Below the pieces are notes generated by a model that was given only the letters and a program-made list of their open reading frames with translations, was not told the origin of the DNA and did no database searches. From the NCBI RefSeq assembly GCF_028473645.1, contig NZ_CP097269.1:3180001-3244000 (forward strand): 64,000 bases of DNA, given 5' to 3'. The stretch is from Acidovorax sp. GBBC 1281. GTDB taxonomy: Bacteria; Pseudomonadota; Gammaproteobacteria; Burkholderiales; Burkholderiaceae_C. Positions 18,987-28,063 of this stretch are shown in pieces (within the stretch, counting starts at the first letter, position 1; every line of letters begins with the position of its first letter). The position numbers and the translations under genes were made by a program.

Positions 18987-20970
18987 CGGCATGCAGGACG
19001 TCAGCGCCATCCACACGACCATCGACCGCGCCGCGCACACGGTGCTGGTGGTGGACGACAACCCGGTCACGCGCTACTCCACCGTCCGGGTCATCCGCGC
19101 CGCCGGCTTTCAGACCGTGGAGGCCGACAACGGCACCGAGGCCATCCGCCTGGCGGCCACCGGCGTGTCGGCCGTGGTGCTGGACGTGCACCTGCCCGAC
19201 ATCGACGGCTTCGAGGTCTGCCGGATCATCCGCCAGCAGGAAGCCACGGTGCTGCTGCCGGTCACGCACCTTTCCGCCGCCCACGTGCACAGCGAAGACC
19301 GGGTGACCGGCTTGAACGCGGGGGCCGATGCCTATCTCACGCATCCGGTGGAGCCGGCGCTGCTGGTGGGCACGCTGCAGGCGCTGATCCGTGCGCGCAT
19401 GGCCGAAGACGGCCTGCGCCGCAGCGACCGCCGCTTTCGCGCCATCTACAGCCAGGCGCTGGCGGGCATCGGCCTGATCCAGCCCGACGGCCGTTTCACC
19501 GACGTCAACCCCGCCATGATGCGGCTGCTGGACCGCTCGCGCGAGGAGCTGCTGGGCCACCCCATCAGCGACTTCGCGCCGCCCGGCTGGCTGGATTTCA
19601 TCACCGAAAAAACCGTGGGGGGAGAGCGGGGCCAGCCCTGGCAGGGAGAGTTTCCGCTGCAGCGCCCCGACGGCGCATGGGTGTACCTGGAGTGGAGCAT
19701 CTCGGCCCACGTGGAGCCCGGCCTGCGCATGGCGATCGCGGCCGACATCTCCGAGCGCATGGAACTCGACTCCCGCCGCCAGGACGTGCTGGAGCGCGAG
19801 CAGGCGGCCCGCGCCACCGCCGAGCGCCTGAGCCGCACCAAGGACGATTTCATTGCGGTGCTCTCGCACGAACTGCGCACGCCGCTGAACGCCATCGCTG
19901 GATGGGTGCACATCCTCAAGCGCCGCGGCGGCACGCCCGAACTGCTCAAGGGCCTGGACTCCATCCACCGCAACGTGAAGGCGCAGGCGCGCATCATCTC
20001 GGACATCCTCGACGTGTCGCGCATCAACAGCGGCAAGCTGCACCTGGAGCGGGAATGGATCGACCCCGTCGAATCGGTGCGCTCCTCCATCGACGCGCTG
20101 CAGGCCTCGATCGCCGAAAAGCGCCTGGACGTGGTGCTGGCCGTGCAGGACGCGAATGCCCCCGCCTGGCTTGACCCGACGCGCTTTCAGCAGATCTTCT
20201 GGAACCTGCTGACCAATGCCATCAAGTTCTCCAACGACGGCGCGCGCATCGACGTGTCGCTGCGGCGCGAGAAGGGCCTGCTCACCCTGTCCGTGCGGGA
20301 CTACGGGCGCGGCATCGCCAGCGAATTCATCGACCACCTGTTCGACCGGTTCACGCAGAGCGACTCGCCCGACAACCGCCGCCACGGCGGCCTGGGCCTG
20401 GGGCTGTCGATCGTCAAGCAGCTGGCCGAACTGCACGGCGGCCGCGCCACCGCCGTGAGCGCCGGGCTCGACCAGGGCACCACCATGCAGGTGATGCTGC
20501 CGGTGGACCACAAAGGGGGCGACACGACACGCGCGGCGCCCCAGGGCGACGATGCCCCGGCCGATCCGCCGATGAACGACCGCCCCCTGGCGGGCCTGGA
20601 CATCCTCATCGTGGAAGACCATCCCGATGCGCGCGAAATGCTCACCGTGGTGCTCACCGATGGCGGCGCGCGCCTGCGCGAAGCCGGCGACCACGACGCG
20701 GCCATGCAGGCACTGGCCGAACGCTGGCCCGACGTGCTGGTCTGCGACATCGGACTGCCCGGGCGCGACGGCTACGACCTGGTCCGCAGCCTGCGCTCGC
20801 TGCCCCTGCCCGAAGGCAAGGTCCAGCCGATTGCCATCGCGCTGACCGCCTTCTCCCGCGCGCAGGACGCGCAGCGGGCCCTGGAAGCGGGATTCGACGC
20901 GCACCTGGGCAAGCCCTTGCAGCCCCATGCCCTGATGGCCACCATCAACCGACTGGCCGATTCACGCTGA
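18979..20970 (+). CDS. Hybrid histidine kinase REC-PAS-HisKA-HATPase-REC
   Basis: 663 aa. Receiver 1 spans about residues 20-140 (acid pocket Asp26/Asp27, phospho-acceptor Asp69 in VVLDVHLPD). PAS covers about 150-265, HisKA has His297 in LSHELRTPLNAI, and the ATPase domain carries N-box LLTNAIKFS and GGLGLGLSIVKQ. Receiver 2 is about 540-660 with Asp in CDIGLPGRDGYD and Lys in HLGKPLQP. In receiver 1 the nearly invariant lysine is replaced by His122 (YLTHPVEP), so its phospho-signalling may be altered. There is no membrane segment. The start overlaps the preceding kinase by 8 bp. It may accept phosphate from that kinase through receiver 1; this is inference. Confidence 0.9.
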   Translation: MGNGMQDVSAIHTTIDRAAHTVLVVDDNPVTRYSTVRVIRAAGFQTVEADNGTEAIRLAATGVSAVVLDVHLPDIDGFEVCRIIRQQEATVLLPVTHLSAAHVHSEDRVTGLNAGADAYLTHPVEPALLVGTLQALIRARMAEDGLRRSDRRFRAIYSQALAGIGLIQPDGRFTDVNPAMMRLLDRSREELLGHPISDFAPPGWLDFITEKTVGGERGQPWQGEFPLQRPDGAWVYLEWSISAHVEPGLRMAIAADISERMELDSRRQDVLEREQAARATAERLSRTKDDFIAVLSHELRTPLNAIAGWVHILKRRGGTPELLKGLDSIHRNVKAQARIISDILDVSRINSGKLHLEREWIDPVESVRSSIDALQASIAEKRLDVVLAVQDANAPAWLDPTRFQQIFWNLLTNAIKFSNDGARIDVSLRREKGLLTLSVRDYGRGIASEFIDHLFDRFTQSDSPDNRRHGGLGLGLSIVKQLAELHGGRATAVSAGLDQGTTMQVMLPVDHKGGDTTRAAPQGDDAPADPPMNDRPLAGLDILIVEDHPDAREMLTVVLTDGGARLREAGDHDAAMQALAERWPDVLVCDIGLPGRDGYDLVRSLRSLPLPEGKVQPIAIALTAFSRAQDAQRALEAGFDAHLGKPLQPHALMATINRLADSR

Positions 20971-20978
20971 CTTTTTGC

Positions 20979-23651
20979 ATGACCCCCTCCCCTGCCACCG
21001 CCACCACCGCAGACAGCGACCGCTTCGCGCACATCTTCGTCGGGGACAGCGAGATGGCGCAGCTCATGCGCGCCCACGACTGGGAGGCCACCCCGCTCGG
21101 ATCGCCGGCGTTCTGGCCAGAGCCGCTGAAAGTGGCGCTGCGCATCCTGCTCACCTCGCGCTTCGAGATGTGGCTGGGCTGGGGGCCGGACATCGCTTTC
21201 TTCTACAACGACGCCTATCGCCCCACGCTGGGGGCCAAGCACCCGCGAGCGCTCGCGCGCCCGACCGCCGAGGTCTGGGCGGAGATCTGGGACCAGGTGA
21301 AGGGCCGCATGCACGCCGTGTACGAGCGGGCCGAGTCCACCTGGGACGACTCGCTCATGCTGCTGCTGGACCGCGCGGGCTACCTGGAGGAGACGTACCA
21401 CACGTTTTCGTACAGCCCCTTGCACGGCGACGACGGCCAGGTCTTCGGCCTGTTCTGCGCGGTATCGGAAGACACGGGCCGCGTGCTCAACGAGCGGCGC
21501 CTGCGCCTGCTGCGCGAACTGGGCGCGGCGCTGTCGGCGGTCAACAGCCGCCGGGCTGTGCTCGACACCGCCTGCGAGCGGATGGGCCAGGCCCAACGGG
21601 ACCTGCCGTTTTCACTCGTCTACCTGTACGAACCCTCGGGCGTGGCCCGTCTGAGCTGCAACGCAGGCATCGAACAGGGCCATCGACTGGCGCCCACCGT
21701 GCTGGATATGAACTCCCGGGAGCCGTGGCAGGTCCACCGCCTGCAAGCTGGCGACGTGGCCTTCGCCGTGCCGCTGGATGCGGTGGACGACGTGCCCACC
21801 GGCGACTGGGATACGCCGGCGCGGGCGGCGTTCGTCGTGGCGCTGCCGGCCCAGGGCGGCGCGCGGTCGGCGGGGTTCATGGTCTGCGGGGCCAACCCCC
21901 ATCGGCCCATGCACGACGGTGAGGCCATGGCGTTCGTGCAACTGCTGGCCGGTCAGATCGCCTCGCGCCTGGCCAGCGCCGGGGTGCTGGAGGAAAGCAC
22001 GGCGGAACGCGATCGCCTGCGCAGCCTGTTCCAGAAGGCGCCCGGCTTCATGTGCGTGCTGCGCGGCCCGGAGCATGTGTTCGAGTTCGTCAACGACTCC
22101 TATGTGCAGTTGATCGGGCACCGCAGCGTGGAAGGCAAGACGGTGCGCGAAGGCCTGCCCGAGCTGGAAGGCCAGGGGCTGTACGAACTGCTGGACGAGG
22201 TCTACCGCACCGGGCAGCCGTACCTGGCCCAGGGCCTCAAGGTCCTCATCCAGCAAAAGCCCGGCATGCCGCTGGCCGAGCGCTACCTGGATTTCATCTA
22301 CCAACCCACCACCGACGGCCAGGGCGAGGTCACCGGCGTGTTCGCCGAGGGCTACGACGTGACGGAAAAGGTGGTGGCTGAACAGGAGCTTCGCGCGCTG
22401 AACAGCCACCTGGAAGCGCGCGTGGTCGAGCGCACCCAGGAGGTCGAGAACGCGCTCGCGCGACTCACCACCGAATCGCGCGAGCGCGAAGCCGCGCAGG
22501 AGGCGCTGCGCCAGTCGCAGAAGATGGAGGCCGTGGGGCAGCTCACGGGCGGGCTCGCGCACGACTTCAACAACCTGCTGGCCACGATCACGGGCAGCCT
22601 GGAACTGCTGCACCGCCGCGTGGGCCAGGGCCGCTACGACGACCTGGAGCGCTATGTGAGCGTCGGCCAGGGCGCCGCCAAGCGGGCCGCCTCGCTCACC
22701 CACCGCATGCTGGCCTTCTCGCGCCGGCAGACACTGGACCCCAAGCCCACGGACGTGAACCGGCTCGTGAAGGGCATGGAAGAGCTGATCCGGCGCACCA
22801 TCGGGCCTGAAAACGAGCTGGAGGTGGTGGGCGCCGTCGGCCTGTGGACCACGCACGTGGACCCCCACCAACTGGAAAGCGCCCTGCTCAACCTGTGCAT
22901 CAACTCGCGCGACGCCATGCCGGGCGGCGGCCGGCTCACCATCGAGACCGCCAACAAGTGGATGGACGAGCGTGCCTCCCTGGACCGCGACCTGCCCCCG
23001 GGCCAGTACGTGTCGCTGTGCGTGACCGACACCGGCACCGGCATGGCGCCCGAGATCATCCACCGCGTGTTCGAGCCCTTCTTCACCACCAAGCCGATCG
23101 GCATGGGCACGGGCCTGGGGCTGTCGATGGTCTATGGATTCGCGCGGCAGTCCGGCGGCCAGGTGCGCGCCTATTCCGAGCCCGGCATGGGCACGACGAT
23201 GTGCATCTACCTGCCTCGGCACGAGGCGCCGGCCCAGGACATCGACCTGCCCTCGGCGCCGTCGATCGCGGGAGGCCAGGGCTCGGGCACCGTGCTGGTG
23301 GTGGACGACGAGCCGAGCGTGCGGTCGCTGGTGGTGGAGGTGCTGCAGGAGATGGGCTACGACACCATCGAAGCGCAGGACGGGGCATCGGGGCTGCTGG
23401 TGCTGCAATCGAGCACCCACCTCGACCTTCTGATCACCGACGTGGGCCTGCCCGGTGGAATGAACGGGCGGCAGATGGCCGACAGCGGCCGGGTCTACCG
23501 GCCGGACCTGAAAATCCTGTTCATCACCGGCTACGCCGAGAACGCGGCCGTGGGCAACGGCCACCTGGAGCGGGGCATGCAGGTGCTCACCAAGCCCTTC
23601 ACGCTGGACGCGCTCGCGCGCCGGGTGCAAGGGCTCATCGCCCCGCCCTGA
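20979..23651 (+). CDS. Hybrid histidine kinase PAS-GAF-PAS-HisKA-HATPase-REC
   Basis: 890-aa soluble hybrid kinase. The N-terminal PAS-like region (about 20-170) contains WLGWGPDIAFFYNDAYRPTL; a GAF-like region covers about 180-340 and a second PAS about 350-475, followed by a coiled coil. HisKA carries His528 in GGLAHDFNNLLATI, and the ATPase domain has LCINSRDAMPGGG, DTGTGMAPE and GTGLGLSMVYG. The C-terminal receiver has Asp821 in LITDVGLPGG and Lys in VLTKPFTLD. The AHDFNN H-box and attached receiver are typical of kinases whose receiver may act in cis. The start lies 8 bp after the previous stop without a clear Shine-Dalgarno. Signals are unknown. Confidence 0.9.
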   Translation: MTPSPATATTADSDRFAHIFVGDSEMAQLMRAHDWEATPLGSPAFWPEPLKVALRILLTSRFEMWLGWGPDIAFFYNDAYRPTLGAKHPRALARPTAEVWAEIWDQVKGRMHAVYERAESTWDDSLMLLLDRAGYLEETYHTFSYSPLHGDDGQVFGLFCAVSEDTGRVLNERRLRLLRELGAALSAVNSRRAVLDTACERMGQAQRDLPFSLVYLYEPSGVARLSCNAGIEQGHRLAPTVLDMNSREPWQVHRLQAGDVAFAVPLDAVDDVPTGDWDTPARAAFVVALPAQGGARSAGFMVCGANPHRPMHDGEAMAFVQLLAGQIASRLASAGVLEESTAERDRLRSLFQKAPGFMCVLRGPEHVFEFVNDSYVQLIGHRSVEGKTVREGLPELEGQGLYELLDEVYRTGQPYLAQGLKVLIQQKPGMPLAERYLDFIYQPTTDGQGEVTGVFAEGYDVTEKVVAEQELRALNSHLEARVVERTQEVENALARLTTESREREAAQEALRQSQKMEAVGQLTGGLAHDFNNLLATITGSLELLHRRVGQGRYDDLERYVSVGQGAAKRAASLTHRMLAFSRRQTLDPKPTDVNRLVKGMEELIRRTIGPENELEVVGAVGLWTTHVDPHQLESALLNLCINSRDAMPGGGRLTIETANKWMDERASLDRDLPPGQYVSLCVTDTGTGMAPEIIHRVFEPFFTTKPIGMGTGLGLSMVYGFARQSGGQVRAYSEPGMGTTMCIYLPRHEAPAQDIDLPSAPSIAGGQGSGTVLVVDDEPSVRSLVVEVLQEMGYDTIEAQDGASGLLVLQSSTHLDLLITDVGLPGGMNGRQMADSGRVYRPDLKILFITGYAENAAVGNGHLERGMQVLTKPFTLDALARRVQGLIAPP

Positions 23652-23872
23652 GGTCCTGCCCGTTGAGCCATCCCACTGCAGCCGACAGGCACGGGGTTCG
23701 CCATCGCTGCCGCCGCAGCGACGGCCTCGGGCCGTACCGTCCCCGCCCTCTGCAAGCACAGGTGTTGCAGGCACAAAACAGACGGTTAACCTGCCCGCTG
23801 CCATGGGCAGATCCAGCCCCTAAAATCTTGCTGCAGTCTTTTCTGCCCATCCCGATCCCCTGCCCTTCTTCC
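23652..23872. other. Gap before bphO with a possible -10 element
   Basis: 221 bp between the last hybrid kinase and bphO. A TAAAAT hexamer at 23821-23826, about 47 bp before the proposed bphO start, could be a -10 element, but no matching -35 is visible. The gap raises the possibility that bphO-bphP is a separate transcription unit. Confidence 0.4.
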
Positions 23873-24532
23873 GTGTCACAGCGATCCCCTCTCCCTTCCG
23901 GCACCCCGGTGCCGGAGACCGACTGCCTTTCGGCGCTGCGACGAACCACGAAGGAATCGCACGCGCAGCTGGATGCCAGCCTGCCGCTCGGCAGGGCCGA
24001 TGCCAGCCTGGAAGACTACCGCCACCACACCCTGGCGCTGAGCGCCTGGCTCACGGCGCTGCAGCCGCATCTGGCGGCCCTGGAGTCGCTGGTGCCCGGT
24101 TTCGACTTTGCGCGCTCCGCCCGCCTGCACGCCTTGCACGCGGACTGGCTGGCAACGCACACCGCGCCGGCACAAGCCGAAGACGGCTTCGGTGATATCA
24201 GCGGCTGCACGCAGGAGATGGCGGCGCAGGCGTTTTCCGCCTTCGGGGCGCCAGGCCATGCCGCCGTCTGCTGGGGCCTGGCCTATGTGGTGGAAGGCTC
24301 GCAATTGGGCGGCCAGTTTCTGTACCAGCGCCTGGCGCCCCGCTTTGCGCCGCATCCGCTGCGCTATTTGCAGGGCCTGGGTGCCGGCACGGGTTTGCGC
24401 TGGAAACATTTCACCAGGCTGCTCGATACCCACGTGCAGAGCCATTTCGATATCCAGGCGGCCTGCGCCGGCGCACGCGCCGGCTTCGATGGCCTGCGGC
24501 AACAGTTGCAGGGCCAGGGGGTGCTTGCATGA
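23873..24532 (+). CDS. bphO: Biliverdin-producing heme oxygenase BphO
   Basis: 219-aa heme oxygenase that opens heme to biliverdin, the chromophore of the phytochrome encoded next. The proposed proximal heme ligand is His30 in RRTTKESHAQLD. The distal-helix glycine-rich region is visible as LAYVVEGSQLGGQFLYQ, close to other bacterial phytochrome-linked heme oxygenases. No ATG is available upstream of the homology; the GTG at 23873 gives a family-like length but lacks a good Shine-Dalgarno, so the start is tentative. The stop overlaps the bphP ATG (ATGA), so both proteins are probably made together. Confidence 0.9.
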   Translation: MSQRSPLPSGTPVPETDCLSALRRTTKESHAQLDASLPLGRADASLEDYRHHTLALSAWLTALQPHLAALESLVPGFDFARSARLHALHADWLATHTAPAQAEDGFGDISGCTQEMAAQAFSAFGAPGHAAVCWGLAYVVEGSQLGGQFLYQRLAPRFAPHPLRYLQGLGAGTGLRWKHFTRLLDTHVQSHFDIQAACAGARAGFDGLRQQLQGQGVLA

Positions 24533-26751
24533 TCCAGTCATTCACACCCGGCACCACCACCACGCTGGACAACTGCGACCGCGAGCCCATCCACGTGCCG
24601 GGCAGCATCCAGAGCCACGGCACCCTGATAGCGGTAGACCGCGAAGGCGTGGTCCGCCATGTCGGCGCCAACGTGCAGGCCCTTCTGCACTGCGGCGTGA
24701 CCGTGGGCGAGCCCCTGCCCGAAAACCCGGGCACCGTGTGCCCGCTGATTGCCGCGCTCCTGCAGGACGGCCTGCAGGCGCTGCGGGGCGAGCGGGATGT
24801 GCCCATGCCCAGCGAGCTGCAGGTGGAAGACCGCCAGTTCGACGTGGTGCTGCATGTCGGCAGCGCGATGCTGGTCGCCGAATTCGAACTGCGCCACCAG
24901 ACCCACAGCGAGCTGGCAGGCTTTGCCGTGCAGGCCCACCGCGCGATGGAAAAGCTGCGCCGGCCCCGGGCCATCGATGAACTTCTGCAGCTGGCCACCG
25001 AAGAACTGCGGGCCCTGACCGGCTTCGACCGGGTGATGGCCTATCGCTTTCGCCACGACAGCAGCGGCGAAGTGGCCGCCGAATCGTGTGTCGACACGCT
25101 CGACCCCTACCTGGGCCGACGCTATCCGGCCAGCGACATTCCAGCGCAGGCACGCCGGCTCTACGTGGCCAACACCCTGCGGCTGATCGCCGACGTGCGC
25201 TCGGCCGCGGTGCCCCTGCTGCAGGAGGCCGGCGCGCCCCCGCTGGACCTGAGCGGCAGCATCCTGCGCAGCGTGTCGCCGATCCACATCGAATACCTGT
25301 CCAACATGGGCGTGGGTGCCTCGATGAGCGTGTCCATCGTGATCAACGAACAGCTCTGGGGCCTGATCGCCTGCCACCACATGGGTCCGCGCCAGGTGCC
25401 CTACAGCGTGCGCATGGCCTGCGACGTGATCGCCCAGGTGCTGTCGGCCAACATTCAGAGCACGCTCTCGCGCTCCCAGGCGGACCGCTTGCAGCAACTG
25501 GCCGGTGCGCGCACCCACCTCATCGAAGAGTTGCTGCACGCGGACGACGAATTCACCGCCCTGACCCAGCACACGGCCGAGATGGCCGCCATCTTGCAGG
25601 CCGATGCGGCGCTGGTGGCCCATGGCGCGAAGCTGACCGTTTTCGGCGAGGTGTCGGAAGCGGCGGGCAGCGCCATCGTGCAATGGCTGGCCGCCGAGCC
25701 GGTCCAGGACCGGCAGCGCCTGTTCCAGACCCAGTCGCTGCCGCAGCTTGCACCCGACCTGGCCGCCGTGACGTCGCCCTGGTGCGGCGTGCTGGGCATT
25801 CCTTTCGACCGGGACCGCAACGGCTGGTTGATCTTTCTTCGCAAGGAGCAGATCGAGACCATCCACTGGGGCGGCAAGCCAGACAAGGACATTCGCCATG
25901 GCCCCCTGGGACCGCGGCTCACCCCGCGCGGCTCGTTCGATCTGTGGAAGGAAACCGTCCGGTCCACCGCCGAGCATTGGAGCACGCTGGAACTGGACGC
26001 CGCCCGGCAGTTGATGGACGAACTCGTGCGCGTGCAGAACGCGCGCACCGCCGAGATCAACCGCACGCGCAACCAGCTGATGGCCGTGCTGGGCCACGAT
26101 CTGCGTGACCCGCTGCACTCCATCAGCATGGCCGCGCGCGTGCTCGAACAGGGCGGCACCGACGGCGGGCGGGCCGGCAGGATCGGCCAGCGCATCCAGT
26201 CCTCCAGCAGCCGCATGCAGCGGCTGGTGAGCCAGGTGATGGACATGTCGCGCCTGCAGAGCGGCCTGGGACTGGATCTGCAGCGCACGGACGTGGATCT
26301 GGTCGCCCTGTTGAACGACCTCATCGACGAGGCCCGCACGGCGCACCCCGGCACCGAGATCGTGGGCACCATCCCCGCTGCCCTGAAAGCCCAGGTCGAT
26401 GCCGATCGCATTGCCCAGGTGGTCGTCAACCTGATCGGCAACGCGCGGCACCATGGCCAGAGCGGACATCCCATCGAGGTGCATGCCAGCGCCACTGGTG
26501 AATGGCACGAGATCGCCGTGCGCAATGTCGCCGCCCCCATTCCGGAAGACATCGCCCGCAATCTGTTCAGCCCGTTCAAGGCCTCTTCGGTCGGCAACGC
26601 GCGCAATCGGTCGGGGATGGGACTGGGGCTGTACATCGCCCACCAGATCGTCCAGGGGCACGGGGGCAGCATCGGGTACGAATACCGCGCCCCCCATGTT
26701 GTCTTTTCGGTCCGGTTGCCGGTGCAGAGGCCGGGCACAATAGAGGCTTAA
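24529..26751 (+). CDS. bphP: Bacteriophytochrome histidine kinase BphP
   Basis: 740-aa red/far-red photoreceptor kinase. Domains are PAS (about 10-120), GAF (about 135-320), PHY (about 330-510) and HisKA/HATPase (about 510-735). Cys16 in LDNCDREPIHVPGSIQSHG is the expected biliverdin attachment site. The GAF chromophore motif PASDIP contains Asp203. The PHY tongue shows the PRxSF motif at residues 466-470 (PRGSF). The kinase H-box is GHDLRDPLHSI with His523, followed by N-box NLIGNARHHG and GMGLGLYIAHQ. All key residues for a photoactive kinase are therefore present. The start is fixed by the ATGA overlap with bphO. The likely phosphate acceptor is the single-domain regulator 69 bp downstream. 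Confidence 0.97.
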   Translation: MIQSFTPGTTTTLDNCDREPIHVPGSIQSHGTLIAVDREGVVRHVGANVQALLHCGVTVGEPLPENPGTVCPLIAALLQDGLQALRGERDVPMPSELQVEDRQFDVVLHVGSAMLVAEFELRHQTHSELAGFAVQAHRAMEKLRRPRAIDELLQLATEELRALTGFDRVMAYRFRHDSSGEVAAESCVDTLDPYLGRRYPASDIPAQARRLYVANTLRLIADVRSAAVPLLQEAGAPPLDLSGSILRSVSPIHIEYLSNMGVGASMSVSIVINEQLWGLIACHHMGPRQVPYSVRMACDVIAQVLSANIQSTLSRSQADRLQQLAGARTHLIEELLHADDEFTALTQHTAEMAAILQADAALVAHGAKLTVFGEVSEAAGSAIVQWLAAEPVQDRQRLFQTQSLPQLAPDLAAVTSPWCGVLGIPFDRDRNGWLIFLRKEQIETIHWGGKPDKDIRHGPLGPRLTPRGSFDLWKETVRSTAEHWSTLELDAARQLMDELVRVQNARTAEINRTRNQLMAVLGHDLRDPLHSISMAARVLEQGGTDGGRAGRIGQRIQSSSSRMQRLVSQVMDMSRLQSGLGLDLQRTDVDLVALLNDLIDEARTAHPGTEIVGTIPAALKAQVDADRIAQVVVNLIGNARHHGQSGHPIEVHASATGEWHEIAVRNVAAPIPEDIARNLFSPFKASSVGNARNRSGMGLGLYIAHQIVQGHGGSIGYEYRAPHVVFSVRLPVQRPGTIEA

Positions 26752-26820
26752 GAAGAAGACTATTGGACTTGATCGTTCGATGGTCTTTAAAAAAACACTG
26801 TACCGTCAGCGAAGCCCCGC

Positions 26821-27207
26821 ATGCCTGCAGACATTCTCATCATTGACGACAACCGCGATGCCTCCGAACTGCTGAGCGACCTGCTCGATCTGCAGGGCTA
26901 CACGGTGCGCGTCGCCCACAGCGGCAGCGAAGCGCTGCAGCATATGGCGCAGCGCCCCGCCTCGCTGTTCCTCGTGGACCAGCAACTGCCCGACATGCTC
27001 GGCACCCAGCTCGTTCCGCAACTGCGCGCTGCAGCGGCCGGCCGGCCCTGCATCGCGATCGCCATCACGGGATTGGGCGTTTCGGACCGGGCGCAGTTGA
27101 TCGGTTTCGATCACGTGCTGGCCAAACCGCTGGCCTTCGATGCGTTCGACGCCCTGATCGCTGCCTGCGCAGCCCAGCTGGACCAGCAAGGCGACGCAGA
27201 GCGCTGA
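26821..27207 (+). CDS. Single-domain response regulator (CheY-like)
   Basis: 128-aa receiver with no output domain. Acid pocket Asp9/Asp10 in LIIDDNRD, phospho-acceptor Asp53 in FLVDQQLPD, a Thr in AITGLG and Lys102 in VLAKPLAF are all conserved. The position directly after bphP suggests that it takes phosphate from the phytochrome kinase and passes the light signal on by protein contact. The 69-bp gap holds an A/T-rich stretch, so a separate promoter is possible. No strong Shine-Dalgarno is seen. Confidence 0.9.
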   Translation: MPADILIIDDNRDASELLSDLLDLQGYTVRVAHSGSEALQHMAQRPASLFLVDQQLPDMLGTQLVPQLRAAAAGRPCIAIAITGLGVSDRAQLIGFDHVLAKPLAFDAFDALIAACAAQLDQQGDAER

Positions 27208-27513
27208 CGGATAGCTGACGACCCCGCTCCACCCGGGCACACGCGGCCATGCTGCGACAAGCCAACCAACCGTCGGCCGGCATGCGCGTGGCGATAATGC
27301 CTCGCTCCATGGCGAGTGCACGTGAATGTCGGGGAATGTGCGGGCTTCAGGGGCTCCAGCCGCCGCCAAGCACTTCGCCTTTACCCATAAAACAGCGGCT
27401 TTGGCCCACGAGGCCAGGGCTGCCCCGAGTGTCAGAGCAATCCGTTCAGGTGTCTTGTGCTGGACTGGCAGGGATTGCGAGGACTCTTACACTCGACCGC
27501 CCGGAAACCCTCC
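27208..27513. other. Intergenic region before the MarR gene
   Basis: 306 bp with no supported gene, repeat or terminator. Short open frames here lack ribosome-binding sites. It presumably carries the promoter of the MarR-family gene. Confidence 0.5.
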
Positions 27514-28047
27514 ATGCATGAATCTCCCGTCGATCCATCCACCGTCCAACACCTGCTCGGCTACGCCCTGGCACAGGCACGGGTAGCGGCCAACCGCGCC
27601 TTTTTCCAGGCGATCGGCGAGCCCATGCAATTGCGCACCGTCGAATTTTCCCTGTTGATGCTGCTCATGCCCGGCGAAGGATTGTCCCAACGGCAGCTGG
27701 CGCAGGCGCTCAACCTGAGTGCGCCCAACCTCACCCTGGTGGTGAGCCGACTGCAGAGCCGGGGCCTGCTGGTGCGCGAGCGCAATCCCACCGATCGCCG
27801 GGCACAGGCCATCCGCCTCACGGCCGAGGGCCTGTCCATTGCCCGGCACGCGCATGCCATTTCGCTGGAGATGGAAGCAGGCATGCGCCAGCTGTACTCG
27901 CCGGCCGAATGGGCGCTGCTGCTGGAGTTGCTGCAGCGCGTCAGCCCCGGCGCGCAGTCGGCCAGCGAGGAGCAGGCGCGGGCAGCCCAGCGGCAGGCGA
28001 CTCGTGCCCCCATCGGCCACCAGCGCAACAATATCAACGGCATATAG
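27514..28047 (+). CDS. MarR-family transcriptional regulator
   Basis: 177-aa regulator. A winged helix-turn-helix occupies about residues 45-115: SQRQLAQALNLSAPNLTLVV is the recognition region and ERNPTDRRAQAIRLT the wing with the MarR-typical DRR motif. Flanking helices provide dimerisation. The C-terminal 30 residues are a polar tail rich in Ala, Gln and Arg. The start is ATG 27514; an upstream extension to 27457 has no homology. The target is unknown; neighbours are the phytochrome response regulator upstream and the glycogen operon 540 bp downstream. A 17-bp palindrome begins at the last base of its stop codon. Confidence 0.9.
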   Translation: MHESPVDPSTVQHLLGYALAQARVAANRAFFQAIGEPMQLRTVEFSLLMLLMPGEGLSQRQLAQALNLSAPNLTLVVSRLQSRGLLVRERNPTDRRAQAIRLTAEGLSIARHAHAISLEMEAGMRQLYSPAEWALLLELLQRVSPGAQSASEEQARAAQRQATRAPIGHQRNNINGI

Positions 28048-28063
28048 CTATCAATTAAATAGC
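28047..28063. repeat. Dispersed palindrome GCTAT-N7-ATAGC, copy 3
   Basis: GCTAT, CAATTAA, ATAGC immediately after the MarR-family stop codon (its first G is the stop's last base). Confidence 0.8.
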
